From: JAJRPT01 sp964465945 | GTDB lineage: Bacteria; Bacteroidota; Ignavibacteria; Kapaibacteriales; UBA2268 | Direction of reading: 5' to 3' | DNA: 64,000 nucleotides | Assembly: GCA_964465945.1 (NCBI GenBank) | Contig: CAYXMM010000003.1 | Location: forward strand, 1-64,000 | Shown: positions 42,201 to 51,400 of the stretch, piece by piece | How positions within the stretch are numbered: position 1 is the stretch's first letter | How the letters are laid out: every line of letters starts with the position of its first letter | Position numbers and translations under genes: made by a program | Notes under the pieces: model-generated | Databases searched by the model: none | What the model saw: the letters and a program-made list of their open reading frames with translations, nothing else | Told to the model about the DNA's origin: nothing

Positions 42201-44117
42201 GCTAGAATTTTCATAAGTGGTAGAGGGATAAAAGCAGAGCTTTTTTATTCTCAAAAAGACACTTTAATTTCAAATTGTGATTCAAATTTAGTTCAAATTA
42301 TTAATTTTAAAAATACAGGAACATTAAACTTAGAAGTAAAGAATTTAAGTTCCTCAGATTTAATTTTTGATGATACTGACTTCACAATTAAACCAGATGA
42401 AGGAATTGATATAAAAGCAAGTTTAAATTCAATGCCAAGTGGAACATATTCGATTCATTACTATTTTTCTACAAATGATATTGATAATTTGAATATTAGC
42501 AATTCATTTACCTTTATTCAAAAAAATTCCAATTTAGAAATTCCAATTAGTGTAATTAATTTTGACAATTCTATTTTAAATAACAAAGAAACTCAAAACA
42601 TTGTCGTAAAAAATATTGATGAAATTGATATTAATTGGGATTATTCTCTTCCATATCAAATTAATAATTCTGAATTTTACATTGAGTCAGTTAATCCATC
42701 AAAAATCTCTAAAAACGAAAGCTCCACTTTTGTTATATCTTTTACCAGACAAGACAAATTAGATAAATCTGAAATTTTAGAAATTAAAGATGCTTGCGGT
42801 AAAAATTATAATGTAATTATCAACTCAAAATATAATAACGGAATAGACGGAATAAAATACCCAACTAAATTAGAGAAAATCCTAACTTGTGAGGTATTTT
42901 TAGATACTACTATTACTATTGAAAATATAAGCAGTAATATTCTAAAAGTGAAAGATATATTTTCTAAAAAATATAATTTTTCAACTATTGATTTTCCTTA
43001 TATCTTAAACCCAAACGAGAAATTAAATATAAATATTAAATTCAATGACTTCGGAATTGACTATATAGATACCATCGAAGTGAAATTTGAAGATTTTAGT
43101 ATTTATATACCTATAAAAATTCAATTTAAAAATTCTCAAATAAATCTAATTGATAATGACAAGATAATCACTATTGATAACTCTGGAGCTACTAATTCAT
43201 ACTTTGTTGTTAAAAATATTGGAAGCTTACCAGAATATTGGAATAGTATTAATATTAATAATACGAGTTTTAAAATTACTAATATTCAACCAAGACCTAC
43301 TTTACCGAATGAAAGTGCAACTTTTTCCTTTACTTATGATACAAAAGAAGAGAATTCTATATCATTTGAGATTTTAGATTCCTGCCAATTTATCCATACC
43401 CAAACTTTACACTTTAAATATGGTAATATTCCCAAATTAAGTCTAAAAGTTCAAGATATTAATGGTAATGTTGATGATTTTAAAAACATAATAATTGAAT
43501 TAGAAAACTACGAAGATTTTAATTTGAATGACAAAGAAGGAATTTCATTTCAATTATCTTATAATTCTACATTATTAGAAAATAAAAATGAAAATGTAAT
43601 GATAGATAGTAATAATAGAACCTTAGAAGATTATGAACTAAAATTTAGCGATTTAATAAATAATAAATGGCAATTAGAAAATTATAAAATACTATGGGGC
43701 AATGATTCTACTTCAGCATTAAAGTTAGAAAACATAAAATTTATCTTTGATGATACAAATAAAGTAGTTAAATCTACTGATGGTTTATTACGAGTTTTAG
43801 ATTTATGTCAAATTGGAGGAACAAGGTTATATTTCACAGGCGATATTCCATACTTAAAAGGTGTTTTTCCGAACCCCGCCTCTACAAAAGTTAATATAGA
43901 ATTTGGTCTTATGAATGAGTCTGAAATTGATTTAGAAGTTTTCAACTTCCGTGGCGAAAGAGTATATAAAAATAAATTTAATAGAAATAAACAAGATAGC
44001 AAAATCATTTTAGATATAGATTTGGGCGATGGAATGTATTATATAAAAGCATCTATATATGATAAAATTCTGAATAAATCGTTCAACTATGATTATAAAT
44101 TTATAGTTAAAAAATAA
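39225..44117 (+). CDS. Giant secreted VWA / WD40 / T9SS-sorted surface protein
   Basis: 1630 residues, starting at TTG (39225 or 39231; no ATG available), with a Sec signal ending near S-L-F-S-Q. Order: a von Willebrand A domain (about 78-250) with MIDAS D86-x-S-x-S90 and a T-D-G-F loop; a beta linker; WD40-like blades (about 490-765; W-S-P-D, D-G-K-I-K-L-W, L-T-L-W-N-S); several Ig-like 'choice-of-anchor' or ASH-type repeats (about 790-1400; F-G-K-I-L-I-G-R pattern); and a C-terminal type IX sorting domain (about 1540-1630; G-V-F-P-N-P-A-S, D-L-G-D-G-M-Y-Y-I-K). The sorting domain predicts export across the outer membrane by T9SS. Adhesion or matrix binding is likely, but the ligand is unknown. 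Confidence 0.88.
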   Translation: MRLIFTIFFITISLFSQDIRIFNIDNSNYPLMKGNIVLLNANGSLVYSPNIASVKLFENGTQMNVLNITCDINSKKDKISAVLSVDLSLSMNGQPFALAKAGAKALVSIMDSSTDEVAITGFSDFALMINDFTNNKNFLNTSIDEMFLIGGTNFNEAFLNRRDGSISIASRAQHKPIIIILTDGFANGRTQEVIDKAKEIGAVIYSVILYGQAPQFLYDVTRETGGLVFENIKTESDIVKAYEAIYRISQTLNACTITWESKNCDLERRLDYEFMGVKKFSNFSVNNLQLSSFDYPNSKFISYKGTSLGTTGRRQFGLTARQEDLVIDNIIVENSKFKVILPQNVNYPINIQRDSTFQFFVDFDYDIEGFQFSKFTISSNVCNDNIFYASGGIPAGANSQYIDIIEPNGGEVYFRGADSTIKWQANEADDKLIIEFSSDKGKNWKELARDYKGYNLNYKYPSITSNDCLVRITKLSDSVGYEYMVTNTDSVNNSSVSWQPSGDKIILGGNDGYIRVVDGFTHYNITKYYAHSKVNDIEWSPDAIRYASGGDDGKIKLWIDGDNIAYDSVDASSGAVTSLEWSTDGTRLISGDNLGNLTLWNSADLSKIKQLKISQKQINDISFSPNGSKLAVALSDTTVCILLANSFQQLMKYPLHQGAVSSLDWLNDDWIVSVSTQAFNNNVIISSSVLGQQIAAYPVKETLQKVRISRLNNLVAMVGSNGTINLWGLSDFKEKYNIKTATSWASQDLAISPDETRIVVASNGKNSGQTLKFNSIRKFPQYRTTSDSTFSLVDFQLFSDNIDFGKILIGRTKDSVVTNYITINSKLPIQIDSMRIVNDIDDVFNLTSKGNVLLFEDDIFDLNISFTPKTTKTYIARLEIFTKQVTYSKEIRGEGYKNGINDYYLDFGDLEINKSIRKQLEISNSSTDDIQIDSIIVKGPNLDIFSLIQGNTQSILKANNQNNKNLIFEFVPKLDVNYTSLAYIYFKSKDSPARIFISGRGIKAELFYSQKDTLISNCDSNLVQIINFKNTGTLNLEVKNLSSSDLIFDDTDFTIKPDEGIDIKASLNSMPSGTYSIHYYFSTNDIDNLNISNSFTFIQKNSNLEIPISVINFDNSILNNKETQNIVVKNIDEIDINWDYSLPYQINNSEFYIESVNPSKISKNESSTFVISFTRQDKLDKSEILEIKDACGKNYNVIINSKYNNGIDGIKYPTKLEKILTCEVFLDTTITIENISSNILKVKDIFSKKYNFSTIDFPYILNPNEKLNINIKFNDFGIDYIDTIEVKFEDFSIYIPIKIQFKNSQINLIDNDKIITIDNSGATNSYFVVKNIGSLPEYWNSININNTSFKITNIQPRPTLPNESATFSFTYDTKEENSISFEILDSCQFIHTQTLHFKYGNIPKLSLKVQDINGNVDDFKNIIIELENYEDFNLNDKEGISFQLSYNSTLLENKNENVMIDSNNRTLEDYELKFSDLINNKWQLENYKILWGNDSTSALKLENIKFIFDDTNKVVKSTDGLLRVLDLCQIGGTRLYFTGDIPYLKGVFPNPASTKVNIEFGLMNESEIDLEVFNFRGERVYKNKFNRNKQDSKIILDIDLGDGMYYIKASIYDKILNKSFNYDYKFIVKK

Positions 44118-44151
44118 TAAACATATCCGATATAATTTTTCTTGTTTAATT

Positions 44152-44183
44152 TTGAATAATATTTTTTAATTAATTTATATTTG
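44152..44183 (+). promoter_or_regulatory. Bacteroidota-type promoter for the flavoprotein gene
   Basis: TTTG (44152-44155), a 20-nt spacer, and TATATTTG (44176-44183) match TTTG-N19-21-TAnnTTTG exactly. The box ends 14 nt before the ATG at 44198, implying a very short leader. Confidence 0.65.
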
Positions 44184-44197
44184 TTTTTAATTATTAT

Positions 44198-45391
44198 ATG
44201 TATGACCTTATAGTGATAGGTGCTGGTGCTGCTGGAATGATGGCTGCTATCCAAGCAGGAAAAAATAATAATAAGGTATTAGTTTTAGAACATAATTCCC
44301 AAATCGGTAAAAAAATTCTTATTTCCGGTGGTGGTAGATGTAATTTTACTAATATTAATGCCCAGCCAGAAAATTATATTTCATCAAACCCTCATTTCAT
44401 TAAAGCATCTTTTTCTGAATATAAACCACAAGATTTTATTAACCTAATCGAGAGCTACGGCATCGAATACTATGAAAAGAAACTTGGGCAATTATTTTGT
44501 AAAAGTTCCTCAAAAGAAATTATAAATATGCTATTAAGTGAAGCAAAAAAGTATAATGTTGTAATAAAAACTGATTGCAAAGTAATTAAAATTGAAAAAA
44601 ATGAGAATTTTATAGCTAAAACTTCATTAGGTGATTTTGAAAGTAGAAAATGTATTGTAGCTTGTGGTGCTTTATCTTTCCCTAATAAAGGAGCAACCGA
44701 TTTAGCATATAGAATTGCTAAAAATTTTGGACATAAAATAATAAAAACTGAACCTGGTTTAGTTCCATTTGTCCTAGCTGTTCCTATGATGAAAAAGATA
44801 AATGAATTAAGTGGGATTTCTTTTGAAGCAAATGTTAGCTTAGAGTTTAACAATACACCTCGAAGTAAAAACAAAAAAATTAATTTTACTGAAAACATTT
44901 TAATAACTCATAAAGGAATGAGTGGTCCTGCAATTCTGCAAATTTCTTCATACTGGCAACGAGGTGATATTTTAAAAATCACAATAGAACCAAATATCAA
45001 AATTGAAGAATTAATTCAAAAAAACACAAATTCAACCAAAGAATTAAAAAAATTATTATCTGAAGTGTTGTCTTCAAGATTTGCTGAATTTATTTGCGAT
45101 TATATAAAAATCAATAAATCTATTAATCAATTATCAAACAAAGATAAAGAAAGAATAATTGAAGTGTTTGACTGCTTTAAAGTTACACCTATTGACACTG
45201 AAGGATATATAAAAGCCGAAGTTACTATCGGAGGAGTTGATACTAATGAGTTGAACCAAAAAACAATGGAATCTAAAATTGTTTCCGGTTTATACTTTAT
45301 TGGTGAAGCCGTTGACGTTACTGGTTGGCTTGGAGGATACAATTTTCAATGGGCTTGGACATCAGGTTATGTCTCTGGCAAGAGTATATAA
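44198..45391 (+). CDS. HI0933/YhiN-family flavoprotein
   Basis: 397 residues. The FAD-binding G-A-G-A-A-G (8-13) opens the chain. I-L-I-S-G-G-G-R-C-N-F-T-N, then I-L-I-T-H-K-G-M-S-G-P-A-I-L and the closing T-G-W-L-G-G-Y-N-F-Q-W-A-W-T-S-G, identify the HI0933-like (BaiN/YhiN) family of NAD(P)/FAD-dependent oxidoreductases. Cytosolic. Some gut relatives reduce bile-acid intermediates, but the family's general substrate is unknown. Its own promoter sits directly upstream. metG starts 75 nt downstream and may be a separate or read-through unit. Confidence 0.92.
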   Translation: MYDLIVIGAGAAGMMAAIQAGKNNNKVLVLEHNSQIGKKILISGGGRCNFTNINAQPENYISSNPHFIKASFSEYKPQDFINLIESYGIEYYEKKLGQLFCKSSSKEIINMLLSEAKKYNVVIKTDCKVIKIEKNENFIAKTSLGDFESRKCIVACGALSFPNKGATDLAYRIAKNFGHKIIKTEPGLVPFVLAVPMMKKINELSGISFEANVSLEFNNTPRSKNKKINFTENILITHKGMSGPAILQISSYWQRGDILKITIEPNIKIEELIQKNTNSTKELKKLLSEVLSSRFAEFICDYIKINKSINQLSNKDKERIIEVFDCFKVTPIDTEGYIKAEVTIGGVDTNELNQKTMESKIVSGLYFIGEAVDVTGWLGGYNFQWAWTSGYVSGKSI

Positions 45392-45466
45392 TCAATCAAT
45401 TTTAATTTTACTCAAATATTCTTTAATTTGCATTTCAAAGATTTGAAAAAGGAAATATCATAACTT

Positions 45467-47626
45467 ATGAAGAAAAAATTAGTAACATCTGCTTTGCCTT
45501 ATGCTAATGGCTATATACATTTAGGGCATTTAGCTGGAGCATATTTACCAGCAGATATTTTTGTAAGATACCAGCGACTCAAAGGAGAAGACGTCTTATA
45601 TGTTTGTGGTTCAGATGAGCATGGAGTGGCTATAACTATTGCCGCAGAAAAAGAAGGAGTTTCTCCACAGAATATTATTGATAAGTATCACAACTCCAAC
45701 AAAGATGCTTTTAAAAAAATCGGAATGAGTTTCGATATTTATTCAAGAACTTCCAATAAATTACATCATAACACTGCAAAAGAGTTTTTTGCTGATTTTC
45801 TAAAAAAAGGTTACTTAGTAAAAAGAGAAAGCGAACAATTTTTTGATAAAAAAGCTAATATGTTCTTACCTGATAGATATGTCGAAGGTATCTGTCCCAA
45901 CTGCGGGAGCGAAGGTGCAAGAGGCGACCAATGTGATAGCTGTGGAGCATATTACTCACAAACAGAACTAAAAAATCCTATAAGTTTAGTTTCAAAAGAA
46001 ACACCAATTTTAAAAAGCACTGTTCATTGGTATTTTAGATTTCAAGACTTCCAAGATTTTTTAGAAGATTATATAAGTAAAAATGAAAAATTTTGGAAAG
46101 ACAATGTTATTCAACAAACAAGAAGTTGGCTTAAAGCTGGCTTAGCTGAAAGAGCAATAACACGTGATTTAGAGTGGGGAGTCGATTTAACTGGTATTGA
46201 AGGGGTTAGCGAAGAAGAAGCACTTGGAAAACGACTTTATGTCTGGTTTGATGCTGTTTTGGGTTATATTTCAGCGACTAAAGAGTATTTTGGCGATGAG
46301 CGATGGAGAGAATGGTGGCAAGGTGAAGATACAGATTATATTGCCTTTATCGGCAAAGATAATATAGTTTTTCATACCCTTATTTTCCCCGCAATGCTTT
46401 TCGGTAGAAGAGATAGTGCTAATAAGTATATTCTTCCAAGTAATGTCCCAGCTCATGAGTTTTTAAATTTAGAATCTCAAAAGTTTTCAAAATCTAAAAA
46501 TTGGTCTATTGACTTAAAGGATTTCGTTACCGAATATCCAGAATCAAATTATATTGATACAATGAGATACGCTCTTGCAATGAATTTTCCTGAAACAAGA
46601 GATTCAGATTTCACTTGGAAAGATTTCCAAGCAAGAGGGAATAATGAACTTGCCGCAATTTTAGGAAACTTTATTAATCGTACTTTGCAATTCCTTAATA
46701 AAAATTTTGAAGGGAAAGTTCCAAATTTAGCAGGAAATTATAAAGAATATTTAGATACGCTAAACAACTATATTGAAAATTCTAAAAACGATAATTTAGA
46801 AGAAAATGATAGAATTTTACTTGAAACAATTAAACTTGAATTATATAATGTAAATAGAAATTGGAATACTTATAGATTTAGAGACGGGATTGTCAATATT
46901 ATGAATATCGCTCGTGCAGCAAATAAATACTTCAATGATGAAGAACCATGGAAATCTATTAAAGATAATAGTGACAAAACTGCTAAAAGTTTATTCATTT
47001 GCTGTCAATTAATTAGAACATTATCAATATTATTTGCTCCTATTATTCCAAATACTTCTTCTAAAATTCAATCCATACTTAATGTTGATGAAGAAGTAGG
47101 AAATAATAAAAAAAATGGAAATAATTTGTGGGAAAACTCATTAAAATTTGAGTTAAAATCGGGTCATCTCATCAACAATCCTGAGATTCTTTTCCCAAGA
47201 ATCGAAGATGAATTTGTCGAAAAAGAATATTCAAAACTTGGTAGTAAAACTAATAAATTAGAAAGCGCTGTAATTAATAATAATGAAGAAAAGAAAATCG
47301 AAGGCATAATTGAGTTTTCTGATTTTATGAATGTCAAACTAAAAGCAGCTAAAATTATTTCAGCTGAGAGTGTTAAGAAATCTGATAAATTGGTTAAACT
47401 TCAAGTTGATTTGGGTTATGAAAAAAGGCAAATTATTGCTGGAATTGGTAAATTTTATAAATGTGAAGATTTAGTGGGTAAAATTATAATTATTGTGGCA
47501 AATTTAAAACCTGCAAAATTAATGGGCGAACTTTCTGAAGGAATGTTGCTTGCTGCAAACTATAATGATGGATTAAAATTAGCTACTTTTGATGGAGATG
47601 TTGAATTAGGAGCAGAAGTAAGATAA
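45467..47626 (+). CDS. metG: Methionyl-tRNA synthetase
   Basis: 719 residues with the C-terminal tRNA-binding (EMAP/Trbp111-like) domain, so the long dimeric form. The HIGH-type motif is H-L-G-H (18-21). Zinc knuckle C143-P-N-C146 ... C156-D-S-C159. The KMSKS loop reads K-F-S-K-S (339-343), a mild variant with the lysines kept. The tRNA-binding domain (about 610-719) starts F-S-D-F-M-N-V-K-L-K-A-A-K-I and ends L-G-A-E-V-R. Charges tRNA-Met, including the initiator. AAAGGAAAT lies upstream of the ATG. The stop overlaps the mraY ATG by one base (TAATG). Confidence 0.97.
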   Translation: MKKKLVTSALPYANGYIHLGHLAGAYLPADIFVRYQRLKGEDVLYVCGSDEHGVAITIAAEKEGVSPQNIIDKYHNSNKDAFKKIGMSFDIYSRTSNKLHHNTAKEFFADFLKKGYLVKRESEQFFDKKANMFLPDRYVEGICPNCGSEGARGDQCDSCGAYYSQTELKNPISLVSKETPILKSTVHWYFRFQDFQDFLEDYISKNEKFWKDNVIQQTRSWLKAGLAERAITRDLEWGVDLTGIEGVSEEEALGKRLYVWFDAVLGYISATKEYFGDERWREWWQGEDTDYIAFIGKDNIVFHTLIFPAMLFGRRDSANKYILPSNVPAHEFLNLESQKFSKSKNWSIDLKDFVTEYPESNYIDTMRYALAMNFPETRDSDFTWKDFQARGNNELAAILGNFINRTLQFLNKNFEGKVPNLAGNYKEYLDTLNNYIENSKNDNLEENDRILLETIKLELYNVNRNWNTYRFRDGIVNIMNIARAANKYFNDEEPWKSIKDNSDKTAKSLFICCQLIRTLSILFAPIIPNTSSKIQSILNVDEEVGNNKKNGNNLWENSLKFELKSGHLINNPEILFPRIEDEFVEKEYSKLGSKTNKLESAVINNNEEKKIEGIIEFSDFMNVKLKAAKIISAESVKKSDKLVKLQVDLGYEKRQIIAGIGKFYKCEDLVGKIIIIVANLKPAKLMGELSEGMLLAANYNDGLKLATFDGDVELGAEVR

Positions 47627-48762
47627 TGCTATACGAACTTTTTGCATGGATACATAGAACATTCGATACGCCTGGTTTTGGGGTGTTTCAGTATATTACT
47701 TTTAGAAGTGCAGCCGCGGCAATCACTGCTCTACTTATTAGTTTTATTGCTGGTCCTAAAATTATTGCTGCACTAAAAAGAAAACAAATTGGCGAACAAG
47801 CAAAACTTGAACTACAAGGAATTGGGTTGCACGTAAATAAGGCAGGAACTCCAACAATGGGTGGGCTTATTGTTCTAACCTCTATTCTTATTCCAAGTTT
47901 GCTTTGGGCTGATTTATCTAATATGTTTATAATTTTAGTAATACTTACAACAGCTTGGATGGGAGCAGTTGGGTTCTTAGATGACTATCTAAAAGTAGTT
48001 AAAAAGTACAAAAAAGGGCTTTTCGGTAGATATAAATTAATAGGTCAGATTACTATAGGAGCTATTATCGCAGTATTTATTTACTTCTTTCCAGAGTTTT
48101 TTTCTAGTTCATTTCATAAATATAACACTCTTGCGACTATTCCTTTTGCAAAAAATATGAATTTTGATTACACCTATGCTTTCATATATATTCCAGCCGT
48201 AATATTTATAATCACTGCTACTTCAAACGCTGTCAATCTAACTGATGGATTAGATGGCTTGGCTATAGGAACAGTCGGAATTGCTTCACTTGCTTTTGCA
48301 ATTATCGCTTATGTCAGCGGGAATGTGAATTTTGCCGACTACTTAAATATTATGTATATAAAAGGTTCTGGAGAATTAACAGTATTCACTGCCGCTATGG
48401 TTGGGGCATCATTAGGGTTTTTATGGTTTAACTCTTATCCAGCACAAATTTTTATGGGTGATACTGGCTCTCTCGCCTTAGGTGGTGCTATAGGAGCGTT
48501 AGCAATTTTGCTTAAAAAAGAGTTTATTCTTCCTATTATTGGTGGAGTATTCTTTGCTGAAACTTTATCCGTAATTATTCAAGTTACATATTTCAGATAT
48601 ACTAAAAAGAAATATGGCGAAGGAAGAAGAATTTTCAAAGTGGCTCCAGTTCACCATCATTTTGAGAAAGTGGGATTACATGAATCAAAAATTGTAACAA
48701 GATTTTATATAATGGCTGTAATGTTAACTATTATAGCAATGGCAACATTCAAGGTGAGATAA
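47626..48762 (+). CDS. mraY: Phospho-N-acetylmuramoyl-pentapeptide transferase
   Basis: 378 residues, ten transmembrane helices. Forms lipid I by moving phospho-MurNAc-pentapeptide from UDP to undecaprenyl phosphate at the inner membrane. Motifs: K-A-G-T-P-T-M-G-G-L near 67, F-L-D-D-Y-L-K with the catalytic Asp pair, N-L-T-D-G-L-D-G-L-A, and A-P-V-H-H-H-F-E-K-V-G with the conserved His triplet. It sits between metG and a potassium transporter, not in a division/cell-wall cluster, and is coupled to both by TAATG overlaps. Such a place for mraY is unusual. Confidence 0.96.
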   Translation: MLYELFAWIHRTFDTPGFGVFQYITFRSAAAAITALLISFIAGPKIIAALKRKQIGEQAKLELQGIGLHVNKAGTPTMGGLIVLTSILIPSLLWADLSNMFIILVILTTAWMGAVGFLDDYLKVVKKYKKGLFGRYKLIGQITIGAIIAVFIYFFPEFFSSSFHKYNTLATIPFAKNMNFDYTYAFIYIPAVIFIITATSNAVNLTDGLDGLAIGTVGIASLAFAIIAYVSGNVNFADYLNIMYIKGSGELTVFTAAMVGASLGFLWFNSYPAQIFMGDTGSLALGGAIGALAILLKKEFILPIIGGVFFAETLSVIIQVTYFRYTKKKYGEGRRIFKVAPVHHHFEKVGLHESKIVTRFYIMAVMLTIIAMATFKVR

Positions 48763-50504
48763 TGGTCGATATTTTGCTTAAATTAATAAGTTTTGTATCT
48801 TTAGGTCTAATCATTTACGACTTCGGATTTGATAAAACCTTTATTGCAAACTCATTTATTAACATAAGTTATTTTACATTATTATCAATTTATTTAGTCA
48901 TTGACGCATTTAAAACTTTTAAAAATATATCTGAACTTAAGTTTAAAAGTATCGCAAAAATTGCTTTTCACTTACTTGCAATTTTAATTGTCTGCTTTTA
49001 TGCTTTTCAAAATAATGTTTCAATAGTTTTTGCAGTCGAAAATTATCTTTACTTTTACGTTTTGACATTTCTGGTAATATTTTTTCTTGAAGTAAATAAT
49101 ATCTTATCTTCTATATATACATTAAAATTTAGTCCGGCAATTATTTTTGCAGGTTCATTCTTTATTCTTATAATGATTGGTTCATTACTTCTAATGTTAC
49201 CAAATTCCACAACAAAAGGCAGCATTGGAATAGTCGATGCAATTTTTACTTGCACTTCCTCTGTATGCGTTACAGGATTAGTCGTACTCGATACTGGAAA
49301 AGATTTCACTTTGATGGGACAGACAATTATTATCATTCTAATTCAATTAGGTGGGCTTGGTATGTTGACTTTGACAAGTTTTTTCGCTTATTTTTTCAAA
49401 GGCGCTTCATCCTATCAAGAAAACCTTTATCTAAGAGATTTCCTATCATCTGACCAAATTGGTGGATTACTCGGTTTTGCTTTGAAAATTGTACTTCTCA
49501 CACTTTTTATTGAACTTATAGGTGCAATTTTAATATTTATTAACATTCCAAATGGATATTATAATTCTTTATTTGAAAAAATTTACTTCTCTGTGTTTCA
49601 CTCTGTATCGGCATTCTGTAACGCAGGATTTTCTACTTTAACAAATAATTTCTACAATGAAAATTTTAGATTCAGCTATAATATTCATCTTATTTTATCA
49701 TTTCTAATTATATTTGGTGGCTTAGGATATGCAGTTACTTTTAATCTTTTTAATTACTTAAAATTAAAAATAAAAAGCTTATATTTTAAATATATATTAA
49801 AAATAGAAAACTATCATAAGTCATTAAATGTACTAACGTTAAACTCTAAAATTGTTGTATTTACAACATTATTCTTATTAATAATTAGCACAGTTGCCTT
49901 TATGTTTACAGAATTTCATAATACACTCGAAGAGCATACAAGTTTTTATGGCAAGTTAGTAACATCATTCTTCGACACAACTGTTCTTAGAACTGCTGGG
50001 TTTAATTCGGTTGATTTATCTGCCTTAACAGTTCCGACCGTGCTATTTTCTTTAATACTAATGTGGATCGGAGCTTCGCCAGCTTCAACAGGCGGTGGTA
50101 TAAAAACTTCAACTTTTGCACTTGCGGTAATGAATATTTATTCAACAGTTACAGGAAAGCATAGAATAGAAATCGGTACACGAGAAATACCACAAGATAC
50201 TGTAAATAGAGCATTTACTATTATTATGCTATCGTTATTTGTCTTGATTATTTCGGTAACAATAATTGCCATGATTGAACCAAATATAGATATTTTAGCA
50301 ATTACTTTTGAATGCTTTTCAGCTTATGCAACTGTAGGTTCAAGTTTAGGAATAACTGGAACTCTTTCTGATTCAAGCAAAGTCGTTCTTATTATTGTGA
50401 TGTTTATTGGTCGTGTTGGAACAATAAATTTACTCATTGGAATGCTTAAACAAGTTCAAGACTTACCTTATAAGTATCCAAAAGAATCAATTTTAATTAA
50501 CTAA
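48762..50504 (+). CDS. TrkH/KtrB-family potassium transporter subunit
   Basis: 580 residues. The N-terminal about 120 residues add extra membrane helices before the four-fold M-P-M (pore-loop) core. The selectivity loops are readable as C-T-S-S-V-C-V-T-G-L, H-S-V-S-A-F-C-N-A-G-F, T-V-L-R-T-A-G-F-N-S and Y-A-T-V-G-S-S-L-G, each with the filter glycine. It conducts K+ (or Na+-coupled K+) across the inner membrane and needs a cytosolic RCK partner, encoded directly downstream. The start overlaps the mraY stop (TAATG). Trk versus Ktr cannot be settled from sequence alone. Confidence 0.93.
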   Translation: MVDILLKLISFVSLGLIIYDFGFDKTFIANSFINISYFTLLSIYLVIDAFKTFKNISELKFKSIAKIAFHLLAILIVCFYAFQNNVSIVFAVENYLYFYVLTFLVIFFLEVNNILSSIYTLKFSPAIIFAGSFFILIMIGSLLLMLPNSTTKGSIGIVDAIFTCTSSVCVTGLVVLDTGKDFTLMGQTIIIILIQLGGLGMLTLTSFFAYFFKGASSYQENLYLRDFLSSDQIGGLLGFALKIVLLTLFIELIGAILIFINIPNGYYNSLFEKIYFSVFHSVSAFCNAGFSTLTNNFYNENFRFSYNIHLILSFLIIFGGLGYAVTFNLFNYLKLKIKSLYFKYILKIENYHKSLNVLTLNSKIVVFTTLFLLIISTVAFMFTEFHNTLEEHTSFYGKLVTSFFDTTVLRTAGFNSVDLSALTVPTVLFSLILMWIGASPASTGGGIKTSTFALAVMNIYSTVTGKHRIEIGTREIPQDTVNRAFTIIMLSLFVLIISVTIIAMIEPNIDILAITFECFSAYATVGSSLGITGTLSDSSKVVLIIVMFIGRVGTINLLIGMLKQVQDLPYKYPKESILIN

Positions 50505-50529
50505 TTTAGTAAAATAAGGAATTAAAAAA

Positions 50530-51216
50530 ATGAAAATAATTGTATTTGGTATGGGGAACTTCGGTTCTTCGCTGTCAATTTCTCTATCCGGAATGGGACA
50601 CGAAGTTATTGTCGTAGACCACGATATGCAAAAAGTCGAACAAGTAAAAGACAAAGTCACTTACACGATTTGTATGGATTCAACTAATATGAATGCAATA
50701 AAAAACCTTCCTCTTAGCGACACAGATATTGCAATCGTTGCTATTGGTGAGAATGAAGGAGCATCTATTATGACAACAGCAAATCTGAAAACATTGAATG
50801 TAAAAAGAATAATTTCTCGTTCTATTTCCTCTACTCAAGAAACCGTTTTAGAAGCAATGGGGGTTCATGAAATAATTCAACCTGAACAAGATTCCGCTGA
50901 CCGACTTGCCAAAAAATTAAACCTTAAACTCGCAGTCGAATCTTTCGACTTAGACCAAGACTATTCTATTGTTGAACTTAGCATTCCTAATCATTTAGTT
51001 GGGAAGACTCTCTCCGAGCTTAATCTAAGAAGTGAATCCGGAGTTAATATTGTTACAATTATCAGAAAAAAAGAAAAGAAAAACTTACTCGGCGTTAATA
51101 GAATGGTGTATGTTTCCGAAGGTGTAGTTGGTCCAAACACAATGCTGCAAGAAGATGATTTACTTGTAGTTTTTGGCTCAAATGAAAACATTATGAAATT
51201 TGTAGGAACTACATAA
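50530..51216 (+). CDS. TrkA/KtrA-type RCK regulatory subunit
   Basis: 228 residues, one RCK_N plus one RCK_C, the KtrA size rather than the tandem TrkA size. The nucleotide-binding Rossmann loop G-M-G-N-F-G-S-S-L (7-15) and acidic strand end V-V-D-H-D are clear, as is the RCK_C segment (about 140-222; L-V-G-K-T-L-S-E-L-N-L-R, D-D-L-L-V-V-F-G). It gates the transporter encoded 25 nt upstream according to ATP/ADP or NAD(H). AAGGAATT precedes the ATG. End of the metG-mraY-trkH-trkA run. Confidence 0.95.
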   Translation: MKIIVFGMGNFGSSLSISLSGMGHEVIVVDHDMQKVEQVKDKVTYTICMDSTNMNAIKNLPLSDTDIAIVAIGENEGASIMTTANLKTLNVKRIISRSISSTQETVLEAMGVHEIIQPEQDSADRLAKKLNLKLAVESFDLDQDYSIVELSIPNHLVGKTLSELNLRSESGVNIVTIIRKKEKKNLLGVNRMVYVSEGVVGPNTMLQEDDLLVVFGSNENIMKFVGTT

Positions 51217-51400
51217 TTAATTAGCTTATATATTTTCAATTACTTGACATTTAATAAAATAAACATACCTTTATTAAAATTATTTTATTTTTGATTAAAA
51301 ACATTATAAAACAAAAAACTAGTATATATTAAAAAAAAATAATATTCTTTTGAAAATGAAATTTATTTTCTTAATTTTAAAAATAAAATTGGGTAAATAA

